Assembly (NCBI RefSeq): GCF_002934455.1
Contig: NZ_PTIR01000009.1
Coordinates: 62,001-126,000, forward strand
From: Trinickia symbiotica
GTDB lineage: Bacteria; Pseudomonadota; Gammaproteobacteria; Burkholderiales; Burkholderiaceae
Length of the DNA: 64,000 nt
Direction of reading: 5' to 3'
The notes beneath the pieces are model-generated. The model saw only the letters and a list, made by a program, of their open reading frames with translations. It ran no database searches and was not told the origin of the DNA. The position numbers and the translations under genes are program-made. Below are positions 1 through 8,127 of this stretch, one piece after another (the stretch's first letter is position 1; every line of letters starts with the position of its first letter).

Positions 1-256
1 TGGCGAGCTCGACGGCGGCGCGCGTGAGATTCCCCTGGTGCTTCTCCAATTTCGCCTCGAACCGATCGAGCAACGAGAACGCATCGGCCGTGCCGCCGGC
101 GAATCCGACGAGCACCTTGTCGTTGTAGATGCGCCGGACTTTCTTTGCGCCGCCTTTCATGACGATGTTGCCAAGCGTCACCTGGCCGTCGCCGCCCAGC
201 GCGACCTGGCTGCCGCGCCGCACGGAAACGATCGTCGTGCCGTGAAATTGCTCCAT
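1..256 (-). CDS. hslV: HslV protease subunit, N-terminal part (cut by window edge)
   Basis: Peptidase subunit of the HslUV (ClpQY) ATP-dependent protease, a cytoplasmic heat-shock protease with a proteasome-like fold. About 85 residues are visible; the rest lies beyond base 1. The N-terminus reads [14 protein letters not shown]. In this family the short leader is removed so that the first Thr of the TT pair becomes the catalytic nucleophile. [13 protein letters not shown] and the [10 protein letters not shown] stretch are also typical. The ATG at 254-256 is preceded by GAAGGAAC, a good ribosome binding site. hslU would be expected next, outside the window. dksA lies upstream on the same strand, separated by an inserted gene. 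Confidence 0.95.
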   Translation of the reverse strand, partial: MEQFHGTTIVSVRRGSQVALGGDGQVTLGNIVMKGGAKKVRRIYNDKVLVGFAGGTADAFSLLDRFEAKLEKHQGNLTRAAVELA

Positions 257-375
257 TGTGCGTTCCTTCAAAAACGTCGAAAGCGCCGTCGGCGCATGCA
301 CCGCGCGGCAGAAACGGGTGGTGGGCGACCGGTGGCCGGCAAAAGCCCACCGCTCGCGCGACGCACGTCGAGTCC

Positions 376-403
376 ATTTTAGGGCGAGCGCTGTTTTATC
401 AAG
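376..403 (-). promoter_or_regulatory. Candidate heat-shock (sigma-32-like) promoter of hslV
   Basis: Reading the minus strand, CTTGATA (397-403) is followed after 12 bases by CCCTAAAAT (376-384). This resembles the sigma-32 pattern CTTGAAA then CCCCAT-T, and fits a heat-shock protease gene. A sigma-70 reading (TTGATA, then TAAAAT with a 15-base spacer) is also possible. It would give a leader of roughly 110 nt before hslV. The call rests on motif similarity only. Confidence 0.45.
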
Positions 404-501
404 AGCCAATGGCACGTCTGGACCGGAAAGTAGCTCTCCAGCCCTACGACGCGGGCGCGCAGCGGCAAGACTGAAGGCGCACGGTAAAAATAAGGGACAG
501 T

Positions 502-577
502 TTTCAGTAAAAATTGAAAAATTACTGAAATTGGACGCCCACCGCCTCTTTCAGTAAAATTTGAAAAATTACTGAAA
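502..577. repeat. Two near-identical 29-bp palindromes (candidate operators)
   Basis: Copy 1 is 502-530 and copy 2 is 549-577. They match at 28 of 29 positions and start 47 bp apart. Each has 9-bp inverted arms, TTTCAGTAA and TTACTGAAA, around an 11-bp AT-rich centre. They are strikingly AT-rich against the GC-rich surroundings. Copy 2 ends 9 bases before the ATG of the nucleotidyltransferase gene at 587. Duplicated palindromes at a promoter are typical repressor sites, but no DNA-binding protein is encoded next to them. Confidence 0.8.
531..560 (+). promoter_or_regulatory. Candidate promoter of the nucleotidyltransferase gene
   Basis: TTGGAC (531-536) and TAAAAT (555-560) are separated by 18 bases, giving a start site near 567 and a leader of about 20 nt. 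The -35 begins one base after palindrome copy 1, and the -10 lies inside copy 2. A protein bound to either palindrome would therefore block polymerase. Confidence 0.5.
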
Positions 578-586
578 GCCCCCAAC

Positions 587-1639
587 ATGCATGGAATGCC
601 TCTTTACGAGCAGCACGACCAAGCGTACTGCTTGCAATTTGCGAATGTCGAGCAGGCTGCGGCGGCGCAGGAGACGATCCTCCTCGGCGCGCCAGGCACC
701 ATCATCGAGCATAAGCGCGGCGAACTCGTCTATTACGCAAGGCAGTACATGAGCCCAGAGGGCAAGAAACAGGAGGAAAATCTCGGCGGGCCGCAGGGCG
801 ACCCGGACGTTGAGGCTCGCATCCAGCAAGTTCGAGAGCGCATCGAGCTCGGTAAGGGCCTCATTGACCGCATTCGGGAACTCGCCAAGCTCGGCTTCCA
901 GTTATCGGACAACAAGACGTTCGCCACGATGGGCGTCCTGTTCAACCATGGCTTGTTTCAGGCCGGCGCTGTACTGATCGGCTCCCACGCTTTCGCGGCG
1001 CTGCTCAACGGGCTGGGGATCAAGGCGATCGCCTATCAGACCGAGGATATCGATATCGCGCGCGGACACCAGCTCGCTTTAGAGGATGTTCCGACCGGCG
1101 GGCTGTTGGCAATCCTGAAGGAAACGGGTATCCACTTCGTCGAAGTTCCAGCGATGACACGGGGTGCGCCGTCGACATCCTACAAGCAGGCCGGGGTCGC
1201 TCGTTTCCATGTCGATTTGCTCGTCCCTTCGCAGGACGATACTTTCCCGACGGTTGCCGTGCCTGAGCTCAACGCGCATGCGACGGGCTTGCCGTATCTC
1301 GCCTATCTGCTTGGCAAGTCGCACATGGGCACTTTGATTTCGCGCCATGGGGCGGTACCCGTGCGCGTACCGGATCCGGCGAGATTCGCCGTTCACAAGC
1401 TACTTGTCTCGAGGTTGCGGACCAATACGCTCGTCAAGTCTCAGAAGGATGTCCAGCAAGCCTGCGTGTTACTCGCCATGCTCGGTGAGCATCGCAGCGG
1501 AGAGATCGAAGGTGCATGCGCCGCACTCCCGAAGTCCTCCCGCTCGCTCGTGCGCCGCGTGGTGCCCGAAGTTCGCCGGCATATGGAGTCCGCCCACGAG
1601 GGAGCACTGCACGAACTCGAAGCGAGTCTGGAGCCGTAA
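587..1639 (+). CDS. Orphan nucleotidyltransferase-fold protein (GSU2403/NTP_transf_8-like)
   Basis: A 350-residue protein of the GSU2403-like nucleotidyltransferase-fold group, assigned by recalled motif pattern. The core (about residues 127-155) has the GSHAFAALLNGLG helix-turn followed by TEDIDIAR, the metal-binding D-x-D. RFHVDLL near residue 210 can supply the third carboxylate. The C-terminal part (HKLLVSRLR, then KSQKDVQQA) is typical of this group. Related folds include the AbiEii/MenT toxins, so a toxin-like role is possible but unproven; the substrate is unknown. No AbiEi-like partner is adjacent. The gene sits alone between hslV and dksA, convergent to dksA, with paired palindromes upstream. 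No good ribosome binding site precedes 587, so the exact start is uncertain. Confidence 0.75.
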   Translation: MHGMPLYEQHDQAYCLQFANVEQAAAAQETILLGAPGTIIEHKRGELVYYARQYMSPEGKKQEENLGGPQGDPDVEARIQQVRERIELGKGLIDRIRELAKLGFQLSDNKTFATMGVLFNHGLFQAGAVLIGSHAFAALLNGLGIKAIAYQTEDIDIARGHQLALEDVPTGGLLAILKETGIHFVEVPAMTRGAPSTSYKQAGVARFHVDLLVPSQDDTFPTVAVPELNAHATGLPYLAYLLGKSHMGTLISRHGAVPVRVPDPARFAVHKLLVSRLRTNTLVKSQKDVQQACVLLAMLGEHRSGEIEGACAALPKSSRSLVRRVVPEVRRHMESAHEGALHELEASLEP

Positions 1640-1695
1640 GCGCACTGAGCAGCCGCAGTGGGACCGGCAAACGCGCAGCGGCGCATTGAGCAGCG

Positions 1696-1726
1696 GAAAA
1701 AGAAAAGCGCGCGGTATGCCGCGCGC
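1696..1726 (-). terminator. Rho-independent terminator of dksA
   Basis: A perfect 8-bp GC stem, GCGCGCGG against CCGCGCGC (1707-1726), has a 4-base loop. On the minus strand it is followed by a T-rich run (complement of 1696-1706). It lies 60 bases past the dksA stop and also separates dksA from the convergent nucleotidyltransferase gene. Confidence 0.85.
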
Positions 1727-1785
1727 CTCTTGAGGAAGCAGCGTAAAGACGCGCGGCCGTTGCCGCCGCGCGAAAAACGCGCGTA

Positions 1786-2205
1786 TCAGTCGCCGAAAAG
1801 CTTCTGACGCAACTCGCGGCGCTCCTGCGCCTCGAGCGACAGCGTGGCCGTGGGACGCGCGAGCAGGCGCGGAATGCCAATCGGCTCGCCCGTTTCCTCG
1901 CACCAGCCATACTCACCCGATTCGATCCGCGCAAGCGATTGCTGCACCTTCTTCAGCAGCTTGCGTTCGCGATCGCGGGTGCGCAGCTCGAGCGCATGTT
2001 CTTCCTCGATCGTCGCGCGATCAGCCGGGTCCGGCACGATCACCGTTTCGCGCAGGTTCTCGGTCGTCTGACCCGCGTTGCGGAGGATCTCCGCTTGCAA
2101 CTGTTCGAGCCGATTCTTGAAGAAGGCGAGCTGGTCCTCGTTCATGTAATCCTTCTCGCTCATCTTCAGGATTTCGGCTTCGGTCAAGAGTCGTTTCGTC
2201 GTCAT
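1786..2205 (-). CDS. dksA: RNA polymerase-binding transcription factor DksA (zinc-site-poor type)
   Basis: DksA binds the RNA polymerase secondary channel and, with ppGpp, adjusts rRNA and amino-acid promoters. At 139 residues it has the usual length. The coiled-coil tip carries the D-x-x-D-x-A signature (D59, D62, A64). The globular part has the family sequence GEPIGIPRLLARPTA. Of the four zinc-finger cysteine positions only C102 is kept; the others are T105, S123 and A126. It is therefore not a classical four-Cys zinc finger, a form I recall as common in related betaproteobacteria. It has its own terminator downstream. The ATG at 2205 has only a weak AAGAAG-type ribosome binding site. Confidence 0.95.
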   Translation of the reverse strand: MTTKRLLTEAEILKMSEKDYMNEDQLAFFKNRLEQLQAEILRNAGQTTENLRETVIVPDPADRATIEEEHALELRTRDRERKLLKKVQQSLARIESGEYGWCEETGEPIGIPRLLARPTATLSLEAQERRELRQKLFGD

Positions 2206-2743
2206 CTGCGTGCTTCTTCAATTGCGAGGCAAAACTTATACATATTGCCTGCACTTTCGTGTTGCCCGCAAGCGGCGCCATAAACGAGAGGCGCCTGCGG
2301 CAGCCCGGCCGTCAATCCGGCGAGCGCCGCTGCGGGGCCGAACTCCTTGGAAACCGATCCTCGGATGCTCCTTCCCGTCCCGAGCCATATTTCTCGATAC
2401 GGGCGGCCCGTCATCCGCGAAACGAGGCCGAGCGCCGACGTTTCGCTTCGTGTCGTCTTTTGTTTCGACAATGCCCAGATAAGGTTTTCCGGTGTCGTCG
2501 TACCCGCTCAGCCCCGTCTAAGCAGGCGCCCGCGCCGCCGGAGAAGCCTTGCGGCCCCCCTGCCATACTCCGGCGGGCACGTATTGTAACTGAATCGCCC
2601 TTGCGCGCCGCAACAGAGAAAACCCGCGTCGCGGCACCTCTAATAACCCAAAAATATAGCGTGCGAGCGGACAAAAAGCGATCACCCACTCTCGCGGCCG
2701 CGCTCGCTTGCGCACGCTCCGGCACGCGTCGTCGGCGGGAGCC
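2206..2743 (-). promoter_or_regulatory. dksA upstream region with candidate promoter
   Basis: A 540-bp gap between dksA and the COG0523 gene. On the minus strand TACAAT (2583-2588) could be a -10, with TTGCGG (2608-2613) as a -35 at a long 19-base spacing. This would give a leader of about 375 nt for dksA. A frame in 2202-2471 stays open but runs into dksA and looks unlike a protein. No other feature was recognised. Confidence 0.35.
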
Positions 2744-3820
2744 TCAGACGAGGCAGGCGTCGAGGCCGTCCGTGATCAGATCTTGCGGCAGATCGATACC
2801 GATGAAGACCATCTTGTTCGTCTTCTTCTCCGCCGGCAGCCACTTGGCGGCCAAGTCGCTGCCCATCATCTGGTGGACGCCCTGAAACACCACCTTGCGG
2901 TCGACGCCTTTCATGTAGAGCACGCCCTTGTATCGCAACAGTCGCTCGCCGTAGATTTGCAGGACTCCGCCGAGAAAATCCTCCAGCTTGTTCGGATCGA
3001 ACGGGCGGTCGTTGCGGTAGACGAACGACTTGATGCGGTCGTCGTGGTGCGCGTGGTGGTGATGCGCATGGCCGTCGTGGGCGCAATGCCCGTGGTCATG
3101 ATCGCAATCAGAATGATCGTGATCATGGTCATGGCCGTGCGCGTGGTCATGATCGTGATCGTGATCGTCTTCGGCAAGGAAGTCCGGGTCGATCTCGAGC
3201 TTCGCGTTGAGGTTGAAGCCGCGCAGATCGAAGATTTCCTTGATGTCGGCGTCGCCGAAGTTGACCAGCTTGATCGGCGCCTTGGGATTCATATGCACGA
3301 GGCGGTGACGTAGCTCGCCGAGCGCGGCTTCGTCCACGAGGTCGGCCTTCGTGACGAACAGGCGGTCGGCGAACCCGACCTGACGTTGCACGACTTCATG
3401 TTCGTCGAGCTGATTGTCGGCATGCTTCGCGTCGACGAGCGTGATGATCGCGTCGAGCAGGAATTCGTCGGCGATTTCATTGTCGATGAAAAATGTCTGC
3501 GCAACGGGGCCTGGATTGGCGAGGCCTGTCGTCTCGATGACGACGCGGTCGAACGCGAGCTCGCCCGAACGCTTCTTTTCGGCCAGATCGCCAAGCGCCC
3601 GCACGAGGTCGCCGCGGATCGTGCAGCAGATGCAGCCGTTGCTCATCTGCACGATTTGCTCGCCCTGCTCCTGGACGAGGATCTCGTTGTCGATGTTCTC
3701 TTCGCCGAACTCGTTTTCAATGACGGCGATCTTCATGCCGTGCTTTTCGTTCAGGATGCGCTTGAGCAGCGTGGTTTTGCCGCTGCCGAGGAAGCCGGTC
3801 AGGATGGTGACGGGAATCAT
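2744..3820 (-). CDS. COG0523 (CobW/ZigA-type) GTPase, putative zinc metallochaperone
   Basis: A G3E-family P-loop GTPase of 358 residues. Walker A is GFLGSGKTT (about residues 9-17), the family metal motif is NGCICC (about 61-66), and the switch region ETTGLANP follows. The guanine motif appears as TKAD. A linker (about residues 216-262) holds roughly 20 histidines, mostly His-Asp repeats, and can bind several metal ions. The C-terminal CobW_C domain closes the protein. COG0523 members insert or allocate metals, most often zinc; the client here is unknown. It lies upstream of dksA on the same strand but 540 bp away. No clear Zur box was seen before the ATG. Confidence 0.9.
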   Translation of the reverse strand: MIPVTILTGFLGSGKTTLLKRILNEKHGMKIAVIENEFGEENIDNEILVQEQGEQIVQMSNGCICCTIRGDLVRALGDLAEKKRSGELAFDRVVIETTGLANPGPVAQTFFIDNEIADEFLLDAIITLVDAKHADNQLDEHEVVQRQVGFADRLFVTKADLVDEAALGELRHRLVHMNPKAPIKLVNFGDADIKEIFDLRGFNLNAKLEIDPDFLAEDDHDHDHDHAHGHDHDHDHSDCDHDHGHCAHDGHAHHHHAHHDDRIKSFVYRNDRPFDPNKLEDFLGGVLQIYGERLLRYKGVLYMKGVDRKVVFQGVHQMMGSDLAAKWLPAEKKTNKMVFIGIDLPQDLITDGLDACLV

Positions 3821-3996
3821 GGGAATCGCCTGTCGGATCGGGTTGAATCAGGGTCGTAACCGCTATCGGGCGGTCAACTAAATATCGAAGGATACTCGTC
3901 GGCGGGATGGCGCGCTCGCTGGCGCATCCGCACTGGCGCCGTGCCGGCCGCCGGCGGCCTGCCTCCGCACGGAAACTCCTCTCAAATGGGGGTGCG

Positions 3997-5319
3997 CTAG
4001 AGGATTTGCAATAGCAGGCCTTTCAGATACTCGCCCTCGGGAAACGAAGCGAGCAGCGGATGATCGACGCCGGCGCCTAGCCGCCTGAGGATACGGGCGT
4101 CGACGCGTGCATCCGCCGCGGCGCCCGCGACGATTTTTTGGAACAGGTCGGCATCGATTGCACCCGAGCACGAATAGGTGAAGAGCAGCCCGCCCGGGCG
4201 CAATAGCCGGAAGCCCGACAGGTTGATGTCCTTATAGGCGCGTGCGGCGCGATCGACATGCTCGCGTGCCGGCGCGAACTTCGGCGGGTCGAGAACGACG
4301 AGGTCGAAGCGCTCGCCTTCGTCGGCAAGCCGCCGCAGCGTGCGGAACGCGTCGGCGTCGAGCCACTCGACGCGGGCCGCGTCGAAGCCGTTCGCTTCGA
4401 CGTTCGCGCGCGCGAGCGCGAGCGCTTCGCCCGACGAATCGATCGACACCACGCGGCGCGCACCGCCTTTCAGCGCCGCAAGCGAAAAGCCGCCGGTATA
4501 GCAGAAGCAGTTCAGTACGTCTCGATCGGCGGCGTAGGCCTGCACGAGCGCACGGTTGTCGCGCTGATCGACGTAAAAACCCGTCTTGTGTCCGCTTCGA
4601 ACGTCGACGTGATAGCGCACGCCGTTCTCGCTGGCGATCAGCGTCTCCGGCGGCGCGGCGCCCGCGAGTACGCCCGTCGTTTGCTCGAGCCCCTCCTTTT
4701 CGCGGATCGCCACGTCCGAGCGCTCGTAGACGTTGGGGCAGCCCGTCGCGCCGACGAGCGCGGCGACGATCGCCTCTTTCCAAGCCTCCACGCCGGCCGC
4801 CATGAACTGGCAGACGAGCTGGCCGCGCCCGGTCGCTTCATCTCCGGGCTGCGGAAGACTGCCGTCTTCCTTCGAAGAGTCGACCAAAGGGATTTCCGCC
4901 GCGGCATCACCGTGGGGGATTTCCTCCGGGGCATCCCCCACGGGGACTACCTTCGGGGCATCCGCGACGTAATAGTCGACGATGAGCCCCGGCAGCCCGT
5001 CGGCTTCGCCGAAGACGAGCCGCACGGCCCGCGTGCCGCTGACGAACGAGCGCCGGTGGGCCACGGCGCGTTGCACGCGACGCTTGAAGAAAGCGTGATC
5101 GACCGGCTCCCCTTCATCGAAGCTCCAGACGCGCAGGCGAATTTGCGAATGAGGACTGAAGGCCGCGCGGGCGAGAAAGCGGCCGTCGCTCGCGCGCACG
5201 ACGACGGTCGCGCCGGGCGCGGGCTTGCCGTCGACGCGCTCGATGGCGTTCGCGTAGACCCACGGGTGACGGCGCAACAGCGATTTTTCTTTCGACGGTT
5301 TGAGCGTGACGGTATTCAT
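3997..5319 (-). CDS. rlmI: 23S rRNA (cytosine-C5)-methyltransferase RlmI-like
   Basis: A PUA-domain plus Rossmann methyltransferase of the RlmI/RlmK class that makes 5-methylcytosine in 23S rRNA. The PUA part is residues 1-80 (KEKSLLRRHPWVYANAI). The SAM-binding core follows HKTGFYVDQRDNR and NCFCYTGGFSLAAL, and the catalytic VVLDPPKFA and YSCSG motifs are present. I chose the ATG at 5319 (MNTVTLKPSKEK) because it matches the usual family start; an in-frame ATG at 5343 adds eight residues. Neither has a strong ribosome binding site. An unusual acidic Pro-rich insertion of about 45 residues separates the two domains and contains three 9-residue repeats. It is probably co-transcribed with xerC upstream. 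Confidence 0.92.
   Translation of the reverse strand: MNTVTLKPSKEKSLLRRHPWVYANAIERVDGKPAPGATVVVRASDGRFLARAAFSPHSQIRLRVWSFDEGEPVDHAFFKRRVQRAVAHRRSFVSGTRAVRLVFGEADGLPGLIVDYYVADAPKVVPVGDAPEEIPHGDAAAEIPLVDSSKEDGSLPQPGDEATGRGQLVCQFMAAGVEAWKEAIVAALVGATGCPNVYERSDVAIREKEGLEQTTGVLAGAAPPETLIASENGVRYHVDVRSGHKTGFYVDQRDNRALVQAYAADRDVLNCFCYTGGFSLAALKGGARRVVSIDSSGEALALARANVEANGFDAARVEWLDADAFRTLRRLADEGERFDLVVLDPPKFAPAREHVDRAARAYKDINLSGFRLLRPGGLLFTYSCSGAIDADLFQKIVAGAAADARVDARILRRLGAGVDHPLLASFPEGEYLKGLLLQIL
4889..4969. repeat. Three tandem 27-bp repeats inside rlmI
   Basis: Units are 4889-4915, 4916-4942 and 4943-4969. They share the pattern GGGATTTCC-CCG-GGCATC. In the protein they encode DAPKVVPVG, DAPEEIPHG and DAAAEIPLV, nine residues each. 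The period keeps frame, so copy number can change without breaking the gene. Confidence 0.85.
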
Positions 5320-5391
5320 GAGGAGGAAACAAGGTTTGCGCATCGATGCTTCATCACGGAGGCCACCGGTCTTCGGGACGCGCAGCGAGCG

Positions 5392-6321
5392 TCAATCGCG
5401 CTTTTTGGCGCGCGGGTGCGCCGCATCGTAAATTTGCGCGAGGTGCTGGAAGTCGAGCGACGTATAAATCTGCGTCGCGGCGACGCTCGCATGGCCAAGC
5501 AGCTCCTGCACCGCGCGCAGATCGCCGCTCGATTGCAGCAGATGCGTCGCGAACGAGTGGCGCAGGACGTGCGGGTGGACGTTCGCCGGGACGCCCGCGG
5601 TGAGCGCCGCGCGCTTGACCCGCTCGCGCACGACGTTCGGCGACATGCGCGCCCCGCGCGCGGAGAGAAAAAGCGCATGCGGGTCCAGCTTGACGAACGC
5701 GCCACGCGCGGCGAGCCAGGCCGACAGCGCCTCGACGGCTTTGCGCCCGACGGGAACCGTGCGCCGTCGCTTGCCCTTGCCGAGCACCGTCACCTCCGCC
5801 GCCGCGAGGTCGAGCCAACCGGCCGAGCGGTAGCCGTCGACTTCGGCGAACGCGACGTCGAGTCCGACGAGTTCGGCAAGACGCAACCCCGACGAATAGA
5901 AGAGCTCGAGGATCGCCTGATCGCGCAGGCCTTCGGCGTCGACACTGCGCTCGGCATCCATGAGCGCCGCCGCGTCGTCCACGGACAGCGCTTTCGGCAG
6001 CCGCTTGGGCTGCTTGGGCGCGCGCACGGCCGCCACAGGATTGGCCGGCATCTCGATGCGCTCGGCGAGCCACCGGTAGAACGCGCGCCAAGCCGACAGG
6101 CGGTGCGCGATCGAGCGCGCCGAGAGGCCGTTCGCATGCGCGCGCGCAACGGCGCCGCGCATGTCGGTCGCTGTCAGGGCTGCGAGCGGGCGCCCGTTCG
6201 CCAGCACCGCAAGCGCCTCAAGCTCGTGCATGTAGCTGCGCAGCGTGTGCTCGGAGAGCCTGCGGCCGTGCTCGAGGCTCGACAGATAGGCAGCGATCAG
6301 TTCTTTGTCGGCCGGCTGCAC
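5392..6321 (-). CDS. xerC: Tyrosine recombinase XerC
   Basis: Site-specific recombinase that, with XerD, resolves chromosome dimers at dif during division. At 309 residues it is full length. The N-terminal SAM-like core-binding domain spans about 1-100. The catalytic set is complete: R147 (SSGLRLAE), K182 (VLGKGKRRR), H251 and R254 (HPHVLRHSFATH), H277 (LLGHAS) and the nucleophile Y286 (TQIYTSLD). The start is a GTG at 6321, because the next in-frame ATG would remove part of the binding domain. It lies downstream of dapF and the DUF484 gene, the arrangement known from xerC operons in proteobacteria. Confidence 0.96.
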   Translation of the reverse strand: MQPADKELIAAYLSSLEHGRRLSEHTLRSYMHELEALAVLANGRPLAALTATDMRGAVARAHANGLSARSIAHRLSAWRAFYRWLAERIEMPANPVAAVRAPKQPKRLPKALSVDDAAALMDAERSVDAEGLRDQAILELFYSSGLRLAELVGLDVAFAEVDGYRSAGWLDLAAAEVTVLGKGKRRRTVPVGRKAVEALSAWLAARGAFVKLDPHALFLSARGARMSPNVVRERVKRAALTAGVPANVHPHVLRHSFATHLLQSSGDLRAVQELLGHASVAATQIYTSLDFQHLAQIYDAAHPRAKKRD

Positions 6322-6401
6322 GGTCGCGGTCCCGGGGCGGTGGGCAAGTATCGAGAAGAAAACAGCAAGACGGCGCGCAACGCTAGGCCCCCGTTGTTCG
6401 G

Positions 6402-7172
6402 CTATCGCATCAGCAACCGGCTCAACGCCGCGCTCGCGAGCGTGCCGATTTGCATGAGGAAGTCGGTCGCCATTCCTTCATGAAAACGTCGCGGATCGGG
6501 CGAGCCCATCACAAGAAGGCCGAACGTCGGGCCTGCATCGTCGGCGCCCGGCGTCGAGCTCGCCGAGGCGCGGGCCGGCTCGCGCAGCGCGATCAGCGCG
6601 ACCGACTGAAATGCTTCGGTCGATTCGCCCGGCGAGACCTCGACGCTGCCGTTTTCCGATGCCGCGGCGCTTGTTTTCGCCATGGGTGCCGCGGCGTCGA
6701 GCCATTGCGCCGCCTCGAAGCCCGTGTTGGTTCCGCAATAAGGCGCCCCGAGGCTCGCCGCGAAGATCCGCACTTCCTCGCCGACATGGCGCGCAAACTC
6801 CGCCTGCGCGTAAGGCTCGGCGACATCCCAGAGACGCAGTGCCGCGCTCGGCACGTCGAAGACTTCGGTCAGCCCCTGCGTGACGGTGCGCGGCAGCGCA
6901 TGCGCATCGCGCTCGGCCATCACTCGCGCGGTCCAGCGGTTGAACTTCGCCGCGATGCTGTCGTTCTCGTGCCCATAGCGCACGAGCTCGGCGAGCCGCC
7001 GCTCGAGGAGCTTGTTCTTCTCACGCAGCATGTCCATCTGCCTCTCCTGCAGCGAGACGGCGGCTTTGCCATGCGGATTCGCGAGCCGGACGGCGGCAAG
7101 CAACTCCGCGTGCCGCGAGAAGAACTCCGGGTTGGCGAGCAGAAATTCGGCGACTTCGCGATCGTTCATCAT
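6402..7172 (-). CDS. DUF484 family protein
   Basis: About 256 residues of the DUF484 family, a GAF-like domain protein habitually encoded between dapF and xerC. It begins MMNDREVAEFLLANPEFF, the standard DUF484 opening. A basic coiled segment with ERQMDMLREKNKLLERRL follows, then the GAF-like part with YCGTNTGFEAAQWL and LGLLVMGSPDPRRF-like strands. Two adjacent ATGs (7172 and 7169) are possible starts; no clear ribosome binding site decides. A residue-rich loop (KTSAAASENGSVEVSPGEST) interrupts the domain. The biochemical role is unknown; gene order links it to cell division and the recombinase. Confidence 0.88.
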   Translation of the reverse strand: MMNDREVAEFLLANPEFFSRHAELLAAVRLANPHGKAAVSLQERQMDMLREKNKLLERRLAELVRYGHENDSIAAKFNRWTARVMAERDAHALPRTVTQGLTEVFDVPSAALRLWDVAEPYAQAEFARHVGEEVRIFAASLGAPYCGTNTGFEAAQWLDAAAPMAKTSAAASENGSVEVSPGESTEAFQSVALIALREPARASASSTPGADDAGPTFGLLVMGSPDPRRFHEGMATDFLMQIGTLASAALSRLLMR

Positions 7173-7216
7173 GGGGGCGCAAAAAAGGGGCTGGGGCAAA
7201 CGCTAACGACGTCTGC

Positions 7217-8083
7217 TCAATCCGGCAATTCGATTTCACCCTCGAACACCGTGGCGGCGGGGCCGGCCATCGTGAGCGGGGCCGTTTCGTCGCGCGCACC
7301 GTCCCAGGCGATGGTCAATATGCCGCCATGCGTTTCAACGATGACGGGCGAATCGAGAAGGCCGCGCCGGATGCCGGCCGCGACCGCCGCGCAGGCGCCG
7401 GTCCCGCAAGCCAGTGTCTCGCCGGCGCCACGCTCGAAGACGCGCAGCGTGATCGCGCCGCGCGAGACGATTTGCATGAAGCCGGCATTGACGCGTTGGG
7501 CAAACCGAGCGTGACGCTCGATCTCAGGGCCTACCGTCAGGACGGGGTAAGCCTCCACATCGTCGACGACTTGCACCGCATGCGGATTGCCCATCGACAC
7601 GACCGACACCCAATGCGTCGCTCCGGCTGCCTCGACGGGCCAGACGGTATCGGCGCCTTCCCGGCGACCCGCGAGACCGCTGGCGTCGAACGGCACCTTT
7701 TCAGGCTCGAAGACAGGCCGGCCCATGTCGACGATCACTTCGCCGTTCTCCTGCATCGTCAGCGTGATGAGGCCGCCATGGACCTCCACGCGCACGCTGC
7801 GCTTGTCGGTGAGCCCTCTATCGCGGACGAACTTGACGAAGCAGCGCGCGCCATTGCCGCAATGCTCGACCTCGCCGCCGTCGCAGTTGAAGATGCGGTA
7901 CCGAAAGTCGGCGCCGGCGGTACGCGGCCGCTCGACGAGCAGCAGCTGATCGGCACCGATGCCGAAATGGCGGTCCGCCAGCGCGCGCACGCGCTCGGGC
8001 GTCAGCGCGAGTTCGCGCGTGTAGCCGTCGAGCACGACGAAGTCGTTGCCCGCGCCGTGCATTTTGGTGAACTTGAGTCTCAT
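7217..8083 (-). CDS. dapF: Diaminopimelate epimerase
   Basis: Converts LL- to meso-diaminopimelate for lysine and peptidoglycan synthesis. It has 288 residues with a two-fold alpha/beta layout. Both catalytic cysteines are present: C75 in EHCGNGARC and C226 in LACGTGACA. The N-terminal [10 protein letters not shown] and the internal MGNPHAV motif are diagnostic. It is first in a minus-strand block with the DUF484 gene and xerC, and lies 45 bp after the acyltransferase gene. Confidence 0.97.
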   Translation of the reverse strand: MRLKFTKMHGAGNDFVVLDGYTRELALTPERVRALADRHFGIGADQLLLVERPRTAGADFRYRIFNCDGGEVEHCGNGARCFVKFVRDRGLTDKRSVRVEVHGGLITLTMQENGEVIVDMGRPVFEPEKVPFDASGLAGRREGADTVWPVEAAGATHWVSVVSMGNPHAVQVVDDVEAYPVLTVGPEIERHARFAQRVNAGFMQIVSRGAITLRVFERGAGETLACGTGACAAVAAGIRRGLLDSPVIVETHGGILTIAWDGARDETAPLTMAGPAATVFEGEIELPD

Positions 8084-8127
8084 GGCGGGCTATTGTAAGC
8101 GACGCGCGGCGCTCGCGAGGCCCGCTT

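Noticed and set aside
2202-2471. An 89-codon minus-strand frame overlapping the dksA start
   Set aside because: No family features, poor ribosome binding site and overlap with dksA; more likely leader RNA.
4258-6483. A 741-codon plus-strand frame opposite rlmI and xerC
   Set aside because: It is the antisense of two clear genes; GC-rich DNA keeps such frames open.
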